Origin: an uncultured cyanobacterium
GTDB taxonomy: Bacteria > Cyanobacteriota > Cyanobacteriia > CACIAM-69d
Reading direction: 5' to 3'
Length of the DNA: 42,104 bases
Assembly: GCA_937883785.1 (NCBI GenBank)
Contig: CALGDE010000017.1
Location: 1-42,104 of the forward strand
Shown: positions 16,882 through 25,155 of the stretch, piece after piece
Position numbering within the stretch: position 1 is the first letter of the stretch
How the letters are laid out: each line of letters begins with the position of its first letter
Notes under the pieces: generated by a model
What the model was told of the DNA's origin: nothing
The model's input: only the letters and a program-made list of their open reading frames with translations
Databases searched by the model: none
Made by a program: the position numbers and the translations under genes

Positions 16882-18120
16882 TTACGAAGGCGGAGGCGTA
16901 AACAGTTCTTGGAAAACTCGGCGGCGATCGCGAGGGGATTCAGGAGCGATATAGCCCCACAGACTTTCCCAATAGAAAAAAGATACGCCATCAAATCCTT
17001 GGGCACGTACTGCCTCAACCTGATCTTGCACCTGGTCAATAGACACAGGCTTTCCCCAGGTGCCGGTCAAAATACCAACGCCCACTGGAATGCGGCGGCG
17101 GGCTGTTTGAACTGCAGGCTGGGATAATTCCGCCTGAAATCGACCAAGGTCCTTGCGGTACACCTGCAACACCAGTTCATCTACCCAACCCCGCTCCACC
17201 CAAGTTGCCCAGTCCTGTAAATAGGAGCCATAGGCAAAATCTTGCGAATTGGGAGACAGGGAAACGATCGCCTTCGGGTTGGCAGCTCTCACCGCCTGGG
17301 CAATTCGCCCCATAAACTGAGTGATTTTATCCGCCCGCCATCGCATCCATTCAGGCTCACGAGCATCATCGGGAGGACTCTGCCCCTGATGCTCCTGCTG
17401 GTACAGATTCACCGTGAAAGAGTCGTACCCCAACTCCACGGGCAGTCCGAAGTGATCGTCAAGCTGAATGCCGTCTACCGGATAGCGTTCCACCACTTCA
17501 ACAATCAGGTCCAGAAGAAATTGCTGCACCTCGGGATGAAAAGGGTTTAGCCACAGATTTTCGGGCGTGACCTGGTTACGAAGGGCATCCAGTGGGTTTT
17601 GAGATCGAGACTTTAAAGTTGCCTCGCGACTACCTTGCGCATAGGTCAGCCAGGTGGGGTGGCGCTTAACCAATTCAGAGTTTTTCGGCGCAAGAAACCC
17701 ATACTCAAACCAGGGAACCACTCGCATTCCGTTGCGATGGACCAGCGTCACCATCTTGCTCAAAATATCTCCACCGGGGTGGGTCAGGCTAAGGGTGGGA
17801 TTTTGCGATCGCCCCACCGCCTGCTGGGCAATTTTGCTGGGGTGAAACGTATATCCTCGATTCCACGCTACGGGGTAGAGGGTGTTGAAATTAAGTTGGT
17901 TCAGTTGCTTGACGGCGCGGTCAATTCCCCAAGGCGCAAACAGAACACCGCTACCCACGTTGCTTATCCAAACCCCGCGGATTTCTTGGGATGGCGATGC
18001 TGGGGTAACGGTCGGTTGGGATTTGGCAATCAGCATGGGCGATGCAAATAAGGCGGCGATCGCCACCCCTACACAGAGTAGATAAATCAGTCGATCCTTA
18101 GATTTCTTGCCCCACAGCAT
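16882..18120 (-). CDS. Exported GH10-like hydrolase (GHL10/DUF187 family)
   Basis: Predicted glycoside-hydrolase-like protein of the family that includes YngK; it acts outside the cytoplasmic membrane, probably on an envelope or extracellular glycan. From ATG at 18120 it has 412 residues: a positively charged start, a membrane segment or uncleaved signal (about 13-32), then the TIM barrel. Recognised motifs are EIRGVWISNVGSGVLF, LNFNTLYPVAWNRGYTFHPS, GMRVVPWFEYGF, HPTWLTY, YPVDGIQLDDHFGLP and DELVLQVYRKDL. The conserved Asp pair in QLDDHF is present. The frame also opens two codons earlier at TTG 18126. The next gene starts directly at its stop codon. The specific substrate is not known. Confidence 0.9.
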   Translation of the reverse strand: MLWGKKSKDRLIYLLCVGVAIAALFASPMLIAKSQPTVTPASPSQEIRGVWISNVGSGVLFAPWGIDRAVKQLNQLNFNTLYPVAWNRGYTFHPSKIAQQAVGRSQNPTLSLTHPGGDILSKMVTLVHRNGMRVVPWFEYGFLAPKNSELVKRHPTWLTYAQGSREATLKSRSQNPLDALRNQVTPENLWLNPFHPEVQQFLLDLIVEVVERYPVDGIQLDDHFGLPVELGYDSFTVNLYQQEHQGQSPPDDAREPEWMRWRADKITQFMGRIAQAVRAANPKAIVSLSPNSQDFAYGSYLQDWATWVERGWVDELVLQVYRKDLGRFQAELSQPAVQTARRRIPVGVGILTGTWGKPVSIDQVQDQVEAVRAQGFDGVSFFYWESLWGYIAPESPRDRRRVFQELFTPPPS

Positions 18121-18182
18121 TGTCAAAACTTACTCAGCGGCAAATACCGAACGCAAAATCATTCTGCCAACAAAACACCCTG

Positions 18183-18236
18183 AAAAAAATAGCGCCACAG
18201 CAAACTCGTGTAGGCTCTTGAGTCTTTGCTGTGGCG
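18183..18236 (-). terminator. Rho-independent terminator downstream of the DoxX gene
   Basis: A perfect 12-bp stem, CGCCACAGCAAA at 18193-18204 with its complement at 18225-18236, encloses a 20-base loop. Read on the minus strand it is followed by CTATTTTTTTC, a clear T tract (A run at 18183-18189 on the plus strand). It is placed to end transcription from the DoxX gene beyond MITE copy B. Confidence 0.8.
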
Positions 18237-18273
18237 TTTGGCGTTTCGTACAAACAAATGCTGTTTTCGCGAG

Positions 18274-18405
18274 CTAGGGGCTGTCGTCATTTGAACTCCA
18301 GAGCCTTTGACGTGACGGTTTCAGTCCCTAGATCTTGTTGTTCTAAAAGGGCGTGTACTCCCCACTGTGTAAGGCTTCTGGCACTTAATCGACGACACGC
18401 CCTAG
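18274..18405 (+). mobile_element. MITE-like repeat family 1, copy B (best preserved)
   Basis: 132 bp. The left end is CTAGGGGCTGTCGTC (18274-18288). The right end is GACGACACGCCCTAG (18391-18405). The two ends are inverted repeats, 13 of 15 matching. A second palindrome inside the right half pairs GGGCGTGT (18349-18356) with ACACGCCC (18395-18402). CTAG is found at both tips and may be the target site. There is no open reading frame. It separates the DoxX gene from its terminator. Confidence 0.85.
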
Positions 18406-18409
18406 AAAA

Positions 18410-18883
18410 CTACTCAAGCCCCAGCTTCTCCGCCACGATCGCATCCAATGCAAACTTGCCGGAGCCGCCGATCAAAAAGCACGCATAGAAAGTTGCGTAC
18501 AGCGCTGCGGTTTCCAACGGTGCCACAGCAAAACCGTCGGCTTTCAAATGGAAGAAAATTGCCACCGCCATGGTTCCCAAAAGGGCGATCGCATTGGCGC
18601 GAATTTGCAGCCCCAGGATAATGCCCACGGACGAAATAATCTCAACGTACGCCGCGCAGTAGGTCAGAAACACCGGGTAAGGCAGCCCCATAAACGCCAC
18701 CACGTTATCGGCAAAACCCTGCACATCATCGAGCTTGCCAAAGCCGTTATGGATCATCAGCGCCCCGACGGCGAATCTGGCCAGGGTCCAAAGCACTTGA
18801 AATGTGGTGTTTTCAGGCACTTGGGAAATCACCAGCAGTTGGGTAATCGTTAATCCGCTGGTGGAAGAATTGGTTTGGGTCAT
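18410..18883 (-). CDS. DoxX-family membrane protein
   Basis: Small integral membrane protein of the DoxX/DoxD-like family, named after a subunit of an archaeal thiosulfate:quinone oxidoreductase, though most bacterial members have no proven reaction. From ATG at 18883 it has 157 residues with four helices (about 32-50, 69-90, 98-114, 127-143). Typical features are RFAVGALMIHNGFGKL in helix 1, FLTYCAAYVEIISSVGIILGL in helix 2 and the end GSGKFALDAIV. The frame is open to TTG 18955, but GGGAAC before ATG 18883 and the family length favour the shorter form. MITE copy B begins four bases beyond the stop, followed by a strong terminator. Confidence 0.88.
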   Translation of the reverse strand: MTQTNSSTSGLTITQLLVISQVPENTTFQVLWTLARFAVGALMIHNGFGKLDDVQGFADNVVAFMGLPYPVFLTYCAAYVEIISSVGIILGLQIRANAIALLGTMAVAIFFHLKADGFAVAPLETAALYATFYACFLIGGSGKFALDAIVAEKLGLE

Positions 18884-19076
18884 TATTTGCAGTTCCCAAA
18901 ATCGGGAAAGTTTAGGCGCGTCATAAAGGAGTATAGGCAAATTCTCTCCATCCAAATATTTAATTTATTTGAAGCGATTAATCCATTTGGTACAACTTAT
19001 CCATTGAAAAGCCCGCTGCCGAACTGTTGTGCCCCCTTGAGCGTCAATTTTTTAGGCTTTTGCTAAGAGCGTTTTA

Positions 19077-19112
19077 TTTTGATAAGTGCTGGTTTTGATA
19101 AGTGCTGGTTTT
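19077..19112. repeat. 16-bp direct tandem repeat at the purC 3' end
   Basis: GATAAGTGCTGGTTTT occurs twice in a row (19081-19096 and 19097-19112), preceded by TTTT. The second unit overlaps the purC stop codon (TAA read from 19113-19111). Confidence 0.9.
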
Positions 19113-19863
19113 AGGCGATCGCCACCACCTTCTCCAACACCCGCTGATAAGCCCCCTCCACATTGCCCAAATCCTGGCGAAATCGATCCTTATCCAGTAC
19201 CCGCGCCTTCGGATCCTCCACCGTGTCATCCCATAGGCGGCAGGTATCCGGACTAATCTCATCCCCCAACACAATGGTGCCGTCGCTGGTCACCCCAAAC
19301 TCCAGCTTAAAATCCACCAACGTAATGCGGCACTGCTTAAAAAAGTCCGTCAATAGCTCATTAATGCGCCGGGACATCAGCTCAATCTCTTCCACCTGGT
19401 CCGGCGTCGCCAGCTCCAGCGCATAAATCCGTCCCTCGCTCAGCAGCGGATCCCCAAAATCGTCATTCTTATAGCAAAACTCCACGATCGCCGGTTCAAT
19501 CACCGTCCCCAGCTCAATGCCCGTCTGCTTACACAAACTGCCCGCCGCCACGTTGCGCACAATCACTTCCAGGGGCACAATCGTCAGTCGCTTTACCCGC
19601 ATTTCAATGGGCGTCGGACAGTCCACAAAATGGGTGGGCACCCCTGCCGACTCCAGCATTTCAAATAGATGACGAGAGATGGCACAGTTAATTTGCCCTT
19701 TCCCAGCAATGGTCCCCTTTTTCTGTGCATTAAATGCCGTTGCATCATCTTTATATCGGGTCAGCAAAATCTCCGGATTGTCCGTGGCGTAGAGAATTTT
19801 GGCTTTTCCTTCGTAGAGCTTTTTTTCGAGATTTTTCTCAGACGGCGATCGCGACTCAGACAT
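19111..19863 (-). CDS. purC: Phosphoribosylaminoimidazole-succinocarboxamide synthase (SAICAR synthetase)
   Basis: Cytoplasmic purine biosynthesis enzyme that joins CAIR and aspartate using ATP to form SAICAR. From ATG at 19863 it has 250 residues, the normal length. Seen are KLYEGKAKILYAT near the N-terminus, FNAQKKGTIAGKG, the signature VPLEVIVRNVAAGS, LVDFKLEFG and GDEISPDTCRLWD. A GTG at 19878, four codon steps upstream, is an alternative start but adds residues outside the family. It is divergent from tig across a 273-base gap. All expected nucleotide-binding residues appear intact. Confidence 0.97.
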   Translation of the reverse strand: MSESRSPSEKNLEKKLYEGKAKILYATDNPEILLTRYKDDATAFNAQKKGTIAGKGQINCAISRHLFEMLESAGVPTHFVDCPTPIEMRVKRLTIVPLEVIVRNVAAGSLCKQTGIELGTVIEPAIVEFCYKNDDFGDPLLSEGRIYALELATPDQVEEIELMSRRINELLTDFFKQCRITLVDFKLEFGVTSDGTIVLGDEISPDTCRLWDDTVEDPKARVLDKDRFRQDLGNVEGAYQRVLEKVVAIA

Positions 19864-20136
19864 AGTAGACCCACCCACTCAACTACAAATCGACGATAAA
19901 TAAATAAAATAGCCAGAAAAAAATGGCCAGAAAACCAGCGAAAAATTAGCGAATCGACAGACGAGCAAACCAGCAAAAAATGTCCGCAAAAACAGATGAC
20001 CATGGAGGCGCTCCCATCTTACTCTTGCAGCTTTGCAGAAGCCATGCTGAATTCCGACGGGATTCGGTTACGATGGTTTATCGCAGTTGACTCCCACCGT
20101 TGGACGCCCTGCATCTGTTCTTTGAAGTTGTAAATC

Positions 20137-21561
20137 ATGAAAGTCACCACGGAAAAGCTGCCCGCAAGCCAGGTCAGCCTCACCATTGAAGTCCCAGCGG
20201 AATTGTCCGGTAAGGCTTACGAAGATACCGTTAAAAAGTATGCCAAAACCGCCCGCATCCCCGGCTTCCGTCAAGGTAAGGTGCCCCGGCAAGTGCTACT
20301 GCGGCAGCTCGGTCCGGAGGCGCTAAAGGCAGCGTCTTTGGATGAAGTGGTGGAACTGGGGCTTAAGCAAGCCCTAAAGCAAGAAGATATTCGCCCTGCG
20401 GGTCAAGCCCAGGTGGACACCTCCGAAGCGGATATGTTCTCTAAGTTTGTTCCCGGTGAAGCGTTTACATTCACGGTGAAGCTAGACGTATTTCCCGATG
20501 TGGAGCTACCGGAATATACCGGTTTGAGCGTTAAGGCGGAGGAAGAAAAGCCCGATCCAGAGCGCCTCGATAAGCTTTTGAAGGAGCAGCAAGTGCAGGC
20601 GGCTACTTTGATTCCCGTGGAAGATCGGGCCGCCCAGCTAGGGGATGTGGCGATCGTGGACTACCAAGGTGAGCTGGTTCCCAAGGAAGGCGCAGAAGAG
20701 GGCGCGGACGACGAAATCGATACCGCAGGATTGACCGCGGAAGATTTCCAGCTTGATCTAGAAGAAGATCAGTTTATTCCAGGCTTTATCTCTGGCATTG
20801 TCGGTATGGAGCCGGACGATATCAAGGAAATCGAAGTGTCCTTCCCGGAAGACTATGGCATGGAAGACCTTGCCGGGCGAGATGTGAAGTTTAAGATTAC
20901 CCTCCATGAAATTAAGGAGCGGGAACTGCCGGAATTGACGGACGAGTTTATCCAAACCATCAGTAGCTACGACACCATTGATGCTCTGCGGGAAGCCATG
21001 GATAAGCAGTTCACTGAGGAAGCGGAAAATAAGACAGCGGAAAATAAAAAGCGTGAGCTGGTAAAAGCGTTGGTGGAAGCCACCGAGATGGAGCTACCGG
21101 AAACGTTGATTGATCAAGAATCCACCTATTTGGTTAACCAGGCGGCCATGCAGCTTCAGCAGCAGGGGCTGGACGTTAACCAGTTTATGACTAAGGAAAT
21201 GGTGGACAACATGAAGGAGCGATCGCGCCCCGATGCCATTTTCCAGGTGAAGTCTGATTTGGTAATCCAGGCGATCGGCGAAAAGGAAGAGCTAAAGGTT
21301 GATGAGAAAGAGCTGCGGGTCAAAGTTAAAGAACTGATGCAGGAGCTGAAGGGACAAAACCCTAAGCGATCGCGCGTTGAGTCAGTGATTTACGAAGATA
21401 TGTTCCGTAACTTGGTTATTGATTTCCTGGTGGAGAAAAATGACTTTGAAATGGTGCCCGCTGGAAGCTTGGCTCCTGCCGAAGAAGAAAGTGAGGAAGC
21501 CGCTTCGGAGGCAACGGTAGAAGTGGCGGCGGAAACCGCTGAAACTGGCGAAGAGGAATAG
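20137..21561 (+). CDS. tig: Trigger factor, ribosome-associated chaperone and prolyl isomerase
   Basis: Binds ribosomal protein L23 at the tunnel exit and shields nascent chains. The 474 residues have an N-terminal ribosome-binding domain with the GFRQGKVPRQVL signature (about 46-57), an FKBP-type PPIase domain (about 165-250, including LGDVAIVDYQGEL and FIPGFISGIVGM), and a helical C-terminal chaperone domain. The last 30 residues are an acidic Glu/Ala-rich tail, longer than in Escherichia coli. The start at 20137 lacks a strong ribosome binding site. In many cyanobacteria tig is followed by clpP and clpX; here clpX follows directly after a terminator. The window gives no promoter evidence beyond the divergent gap with purC. 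Confidence 0.97.
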   Translation: MKVTTEKLPASQVSLTIEVPAELSGKAYEDTVKKYAKTARIPGFRQGKVPRQVLLRQLGPEALKAASLDEVVELGLKQALKQEDIRPAGQAQVDTSEADMFSKFVPGEAFTFTVKLDVFPDVELPEYTGLSVKAEEEKPDPERLDKLLKEQQVQAATLIPVEDRAAQLGDVAIVDYQGELVPKEGAEEGADDEIDTAGLTAEDFQLDLEEDQFIPGFISGIVGMEPDDIKEIEVSFPEDYGMEDLAGRDVKFKITLHEIKERELPELTDEFIQTISSYDTIDALREAMDKQFTEEAENKTAENKKRELVKALVEATEMELPETLIDQESTYLVNQAAMQLQQQGLDVNQFMTKEMVDNMKERSRPDAIFQVKSDLVIQAIGEKEELKVDEKELRVKVKELMQELKGQNPKRSRVESVIYEDMFRNLVIDFLVEKNDFEMVPAGSLAPAEEESEEAASEATVEVAAETAETGEEE

Positions 21562-21612
21562 AGCCCTGGGGGCTTGCTGATAGCACAGCGATATTGACCC
21601 AGTTACTCTCGC

Positions 21613-21647
21613 AAAGGCGTGGCATCACTTTAATGCTGCGCCTTTTT
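21613..21647 (+). terminator. Rho-independent terminator of tig
   Basis: The 13-bp stem AAAGGCGTGGCAT / ATGCTGCGCCTTT (two G-T pairs) has a six-base loop and runs straight into TTTTTT. It lies 51 bases after the tig stop codon. It implies that clpX has its own promoter within 21648-21918. Confidence 0.85.
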
Positions 21648-21918
21648 TCTGGGTGGGTTAGTGCCGATTTAGGGCGCTTGAAAATAGGATTTGTGGCATC
21701 AATAAACCTACTTTACAAACTAAACAATATATTTAGGCAGCGCCCCGCGTCTCGGTGTAATTGAGGCATAATGGCATCGTATGGACTCAAGCAAATTTGC
21801 AGACAGCAATTTCTAAATAAGCGCTTGTTTTCCCTGATGCGATCTTTACTGAAGACATGTGTTGTGGGGCGGCGCTGGCGGGGCTCTAGCCATTTGCGCG
21901 AGACGTTAAGAGGCAACT
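21648..21918 (+). promoter_or_regulatory. clpX leader region
   Basis: 271 bases between the tig terminator and clpX, with no HIP1 site and no trace of clpP. CATAAT at 21766-21771 could be a -10 box, but no convincing -35 is seen. AAGAGG about 7 bases before the clpX ATG is a good ribosome binding site. Confidence 0.4.
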
Positions 21919-23292
21919 ATGTCTAAGTTTGACTCCCATTTAAAGTGTTCATTTTGTGGCAAGTCTCAAGAGCAAGTCCGCAAGTTAATAGCCGGACCGG
22001 GGGTTTACATTTGTGATGAATGTGTTGACCTGTGTAACGAAATCTTAGACGAAGAGCTTTTTGGGGGCGACGCTACGGGGAACAGTTCCCCCGTTTCTCG
22101 ACCGGAGGCGGGCGATCGCAGCCGAAGCCGAAGCGGAAAGCCAGCTCCTATCCGCGTTCTAAAGCCCCGGGAACTGAAAAAGCATTTAGACGACCACGTT
22201 ATTGGTCAAGATGACGCCAAGAAAGTCCTGTCCGTCGCCGTTTATAACCACTACAAGCGACTGGCATGCCTTCAGGAACAGGATCAGAAAGGGGAAAGCA
22301 GTGGTGGTAAAAACAGCGCAGCTACCCCAGAGAAAGATGCGGTGGAACTGCAAAAGTCCAATGTGCTGTTAATTGGCCCCACTGGCTGCGGTAAAACTCT
22401 GTTGGCTCAGACCCTAGCTAAGGTGCTGGATGTGCCATTTGCGGTGGCCGACGCTACGACCCTGACGGAAGCGGGCTACGTAGGCGAAGACGTGGAGAAT
22501 ATTTTGCTGCGGCTGCTCCAGGTGGCGGATTTCGACGTGGATGAAGCCCAGCGAGGAATTATTTACATTGACGAAATTGATAAGGTGGCCCGCAAAAGTG
22601 AGAACCCTTCTATTACCCGAGATGTGTCCGGGGAAGGGGTACAGCAGGCCCTGTTAAAAATGCTGGAGGGCACCGTGGCTAACGTGCCGCCCCAAGGTGG
22701 TCGAAAGCACCCTTATCAAGATTGCATTCAAATCGATACCAGCAATATTTTGTTTGTGTGTGGTGGTGCGTTTGTGGGGCTGGATAAGGCCGTGGAGCAG
22801 CGCACCGGCAAGAAGTCTATGGGCTTTGTGCAGGAGGACGGCAGCCAAAGCAAAGAAAAGCGCATGGCCGACACGCTACAGCATATGGAGCCCCAGGATC
22901 TGGTTAAGTTTGGGATGATTCCTGAGTTTATTGGTCGGGTGCCGGTGGTGGCGGTGGTGGAGCCGTTGGATGAGGCGGCGCTGATGCAGATTTTGACCCA
23001 GCCGAAGAATGCTTTAGTTAAGCAGTATCAGAAGCTGATGAATATGGACAATGTGCAGCTGACGTTCACCACCGATGCGGTGAGGGCGATCGCCCAGGAA
23101 GCCCATCGGCGGAAGACGGGGGCGCGAGCTTTGCGGAGCATTGTGGAAGAGCTGATGCTGGATGTGATGTACGAGGTGCCATCGCGGAAGGACGTAACCC
23201 GCTGCACTATTACTGGCGACATGGTGGAAAAACGATCAACGGCGGATTTATTGTTACACCCGTCATCGTTGCCCAAGCCGGAGTCTGCCTAG
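21919..23292 (+). CDS. clpX: ATP-dependent Clp protease ATP-binding subunit ClpX
   Basis: Hexameric AAA+ unfoldase that feeds proteins to a ClpP-type peptidase in the cytoplasm. The 457 residues start with the zinc-binding domain (Cys10, Cys13, Cys32, Cys35). A variable, basic and Ser-rich linker (55-75) follows, then Walker A GPTGCGKT (153-160), Walker [10 protein letters not shown], the pore-loop GYVGEDVE and arginine finger region EFIGRVPVV. The ClpP-docking loop reads KKSMGFV, i.e. MGF where Escherichia coli has IGF. The next gene starts on the base after its stop codon. Normally clpP sits just upstream; it is absent here. Confidence 0.98.
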   Translation: MSKFDSHLKCSFCGKSQEQVRKLIAGPGVYICDECVDLCNEILDEELFGGDATGNSSPVSRPEAGDRSRSRSGKPAPIRVLKPRELKKHLDDHVIGQDDAKKVLSVAVYNHYKRLACLQEQDQKGESSGGKNSAATPEKDAVELQKSNVLLIGPTGCGKTLLAQTLAKVLDVPFAVADATTLTEAGYVGEDVENILLRLLQVADFDVDEAQRGIIYIDEIDKVARKSENPSITRDVSGEGVQQALLKMLEGTVANVPPQGGRKHPYQDCIQIDTSNILFVCGGAFVGLDKAVEQRTGKKSMGFVQEDGSQSKEKRMADTLQHMEPQDLVKFGMIPEFIGRVPVVAVVEPLDEAALMQILTQPKNALVKQYQKLMNMDNVQLTFTTDAVRAIAQEAHRRKTGARALRSIVEELMLDVMYEVPSRKDVTRCTITGDMVEKRSTADLLLHPSSLPKPESA

Positions 23293-24270
23293 ATGGAGCA
23301 AGTTTCAGCGCCTTTGGAAAATCCCGCAGTGGAAATTACTAGCGGGTCTGTAGAAATTCGTGGATTTGAACATTATTACGAGTGGGTGACCGCTGGCGAT
23401 CGCCCAAATGCCTCAGGCGAGGTGAAGCAAAATAAACCGAAAAAGCCGGTGATGGTATTCGTTCACGGCTGGGGTGGATCGGGATCCTACTGGCGCTCCA
23501 CGGCAAAAAAATGGTGCAATTTCTACGACTGCCTAATTTACGATCTACGGGGCTTTGGGCGTTCAGTTAAAAAAACAACGGGTGAAGAATCAGCAGATAA
23601 GGCTTCACCGTCGACCATTGACGAAGACCCCTATTTATTGGAAGCCTTTGCCGACGATTTACATCAGCTTTTAGAGCATCTAAAGCTGCAGCAAATCACC
23701 ATAAACGCCCACTCCATGGGAGCCTCGATCGCCGTTTTATTTGCTCAACGGTGGGGAGATTGTCTAGATGCGCTCATTTTGACCTGCAGTGGGATTTTTG
23801 AATACAACAAGCTGGCGTTTGAAACGTTTTATATTTTCGGGCGCTACGTTGTGTTATTTCGCCCCTCTTGGTTAGGAAAGCTGCCCTTGGTGCCTCAGCT
23901 TTTTATGTCGCGATTTCTGCATCGTTCGATTCCCCTGGCGGACCAAAAACTATTTTTGGAAGACTTTCTGCAGGCAGATTTTGATGCGGCGCTAGGCACA
24001 ATTTTTTCGGCGGTTAGCTTGCAGGCGGTGGAAACAATGCCGGGGGCTTTCGAGTCGTTAACTATGCCCACGCTGCTAATTTCTGGAGAGTTTGACCAGA
24101 TTATTCCGCCAAAATTGGGAGCGATGGCTGCTGACTTAAATACAGACAAGGTGCGGTATCAACTGATTGAAAAAACCGGGCATTTTCCTATGCTGGAAGA
24201 TGAAAAGACCTACGATCAGCGTGTTACTGAGTTTTTAAGATCAGTGCCTGCATCCCCCCTAGCCCCCTAG
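23293..24270 (+). CDS. Alpha/beta-hydrolase fold protein
   Basis: Predicted serine hydrolase of unknown substrate, 325 residues. It shows the oxyanion motif VFVHGWGGSGSYW (55-67), YDLRGFGRS (83-91), a nucleophile elbow NAHSMGAS with Ser141, acid Asp268 in SGEFDQIIPP and His297 in TGHFPM, so the triad is complete. The lid region (170-230) is hydrophobic, suggesting a lipid-like or hydrophobic ester substrate. The ATG follows the clpX stop codon immediately (23290-23292 then 23293), so it is translated with clpX. The segment 90-112 (KKTTGEESADKASPSTIDED) is an insertion relative to compact members. The functional link to ClpX is only suggested by coupling. Confidence 0.9.
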   Translation: MEQVSAPLENPAVEITSGSVEIRGFEHYYEWVTAGDRPNASGEVKQNKPKKPVMVFVHGWGGSGSYWRSTAKKWCNFYDCLIYDLRGFGRSVKKTTGEESADKASPSTIDEDPYLLEAFADDLHQLLEHLKLQQITINAHSMGASIAVLFAQRWGDCLDALILTCSGIFEYNKLAFETFYIFGRYVVLFRPSWLGKLPLVPQLFMSRFLHRSIPLADQKLFLEDFLQADFDAALGTIFSAVSLQAVETMPGAFESLTMPTLLISGEFDQIIPPKLGAMAADLNTDKVRYQLIEKTGHFPMLEDEKTYDQRVTEFLRSVPASPLAP

Positions 24271-24296
24271 GCTAGATTTATCGTCAGTTTGTTATT

Positions 24297-24330
24297 CGTC
24301 GAGCGCACGTTCAGTGACGTGCGCTCGACG
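24297..24330. other. Perfect 14-bp hairpin between hydrolase and endolysin genes
   Basis: CGTCGAGCGCACGT (24297-24310) and its exact complement (24317-24330) enclose the loop TCAGTG. No T run follows on either strand, so it is not a classic intrinsic terminator. A second stem, CTGCCAA (24336-24342) with TTGGCAG (24367-24373), follows at once. Confidence 0.9.
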
Positions 24331-24423
24331 GTGGGCTGCCAAGCGTCTGCCCCATCGAACTGTTTGTTGGCAGTGTACTGGTCTTGAGCAACTTTGTGTC
24401 TGGTAACGTCGCATTTATTTTCC

Positions 24424-25155
24424 ATGGCTTCACCTCGACGATCCCAGCAACCGGAGCCTTCCCTAGAGAAGCGCCAAACAAGACAGCAGCCTTCAGCGAT
24501 CGCCTCCTTCTTTTGGGGTATGGCGGTGTGCGCTTCGGGGTTAGCCATGATGTACTGGCTGCAAAATCGTGGTACCCTACCCCAACTCTTCGGTGCCCCA
24601 ACGGAGCTCTCCAATGGGTTTAAATCGCCCCCCTTGGCAATGGAAGGCGGCGACCCCCATCTGCGAGCCCTAATGCGCACCATCTCCGCCAGCGAATCTA
24701 ACTATGAACGTCCCTACGACGTGATTTACGGGGGCAGCTATATTTCCGACTACAGCGATCACCCCCGCCGTTGCGTCACCATCACCGCCGGTCCTAACCG
24801 AGGCAACTGCTCCACCGCCGCCGGCCGCTATCAGTTTTTAGACGTCACCTGGGCGGACAAAGCCAAGCGGTATCATCCCCAGGCAAGCAACTGGCTGTGG
24901 TGGTCTAGCTACAGCTTTGAGCCGCGCTATCAAGACGAAGTGGTATATCAATGGCTGAGCGATCGCCAGGCGTGGGGACTTGATATCGCTGCCCTGCTGA
25001 AACAGGACAAGCTAGGTGTGGTGCTCAAGCACCTATCGGGAACTTGGACCAGCTTAGGTTACGGTATTGAGTCTAATGTGATGACCCCGAAGCTACCGGT
25101 GATTTATCGAGAATTGTTGGAGGAAGAGCTGAGGGCGGCGGGAACCTCTAGTTAG
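24424..25155 (+). CDS. Membrane-anchored lambda-R-type endolysin (lytic transglycosylase/muramidase)
   Basis: From ATG at 24424 it has 243 residues: a basic Pro/Gln/Arg-rich start, one membrane helix (about 27-46), a short linker and a catalytic domain (about 78-240) clearly like the phage lambda R endolysin (GH104). YDVIYGGSYISDYSDHPRR (98-116) matches the lambda segment YDVIVGGELFTDYSDHPRK, and TAAGRYQFLDVTWAD matches the GAGRYQLL region. The catalytic Glu corresponds to Glu91 in SASESNY. The domain should cleave the glycan strand of peptidoglycan from the periplasmic side. The frame opens at TTG 24394; the ATG is favoured by sense although no ribosome binding site is visible. No phage genes surround it, so this is a domesticated cell-wall enzyme. 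An upstream leader carries two hairpins. Confidence 0.9.
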   Translation: MASPRRSQQPEPSLEKRQTRQQPSAIASFFWGMAVCASGLAMMYWLQNRGTLPQLFGAPTELSNGFKSPPLAMEGGDPHLRALMRTISASESNYERPYDVIYGGSYISDYSDHPRRCVTITAGPNRGNCSTAAGRYQFLDVTWADKAKRYHPQASNWLWWSSYSFEPRYQDEVVYQWLSDRQAWGLDIAALLKQDKLGVVLKHLSGTWTSLGYGIESNVMTPKLPVIYRELLEEELRAAGTSS

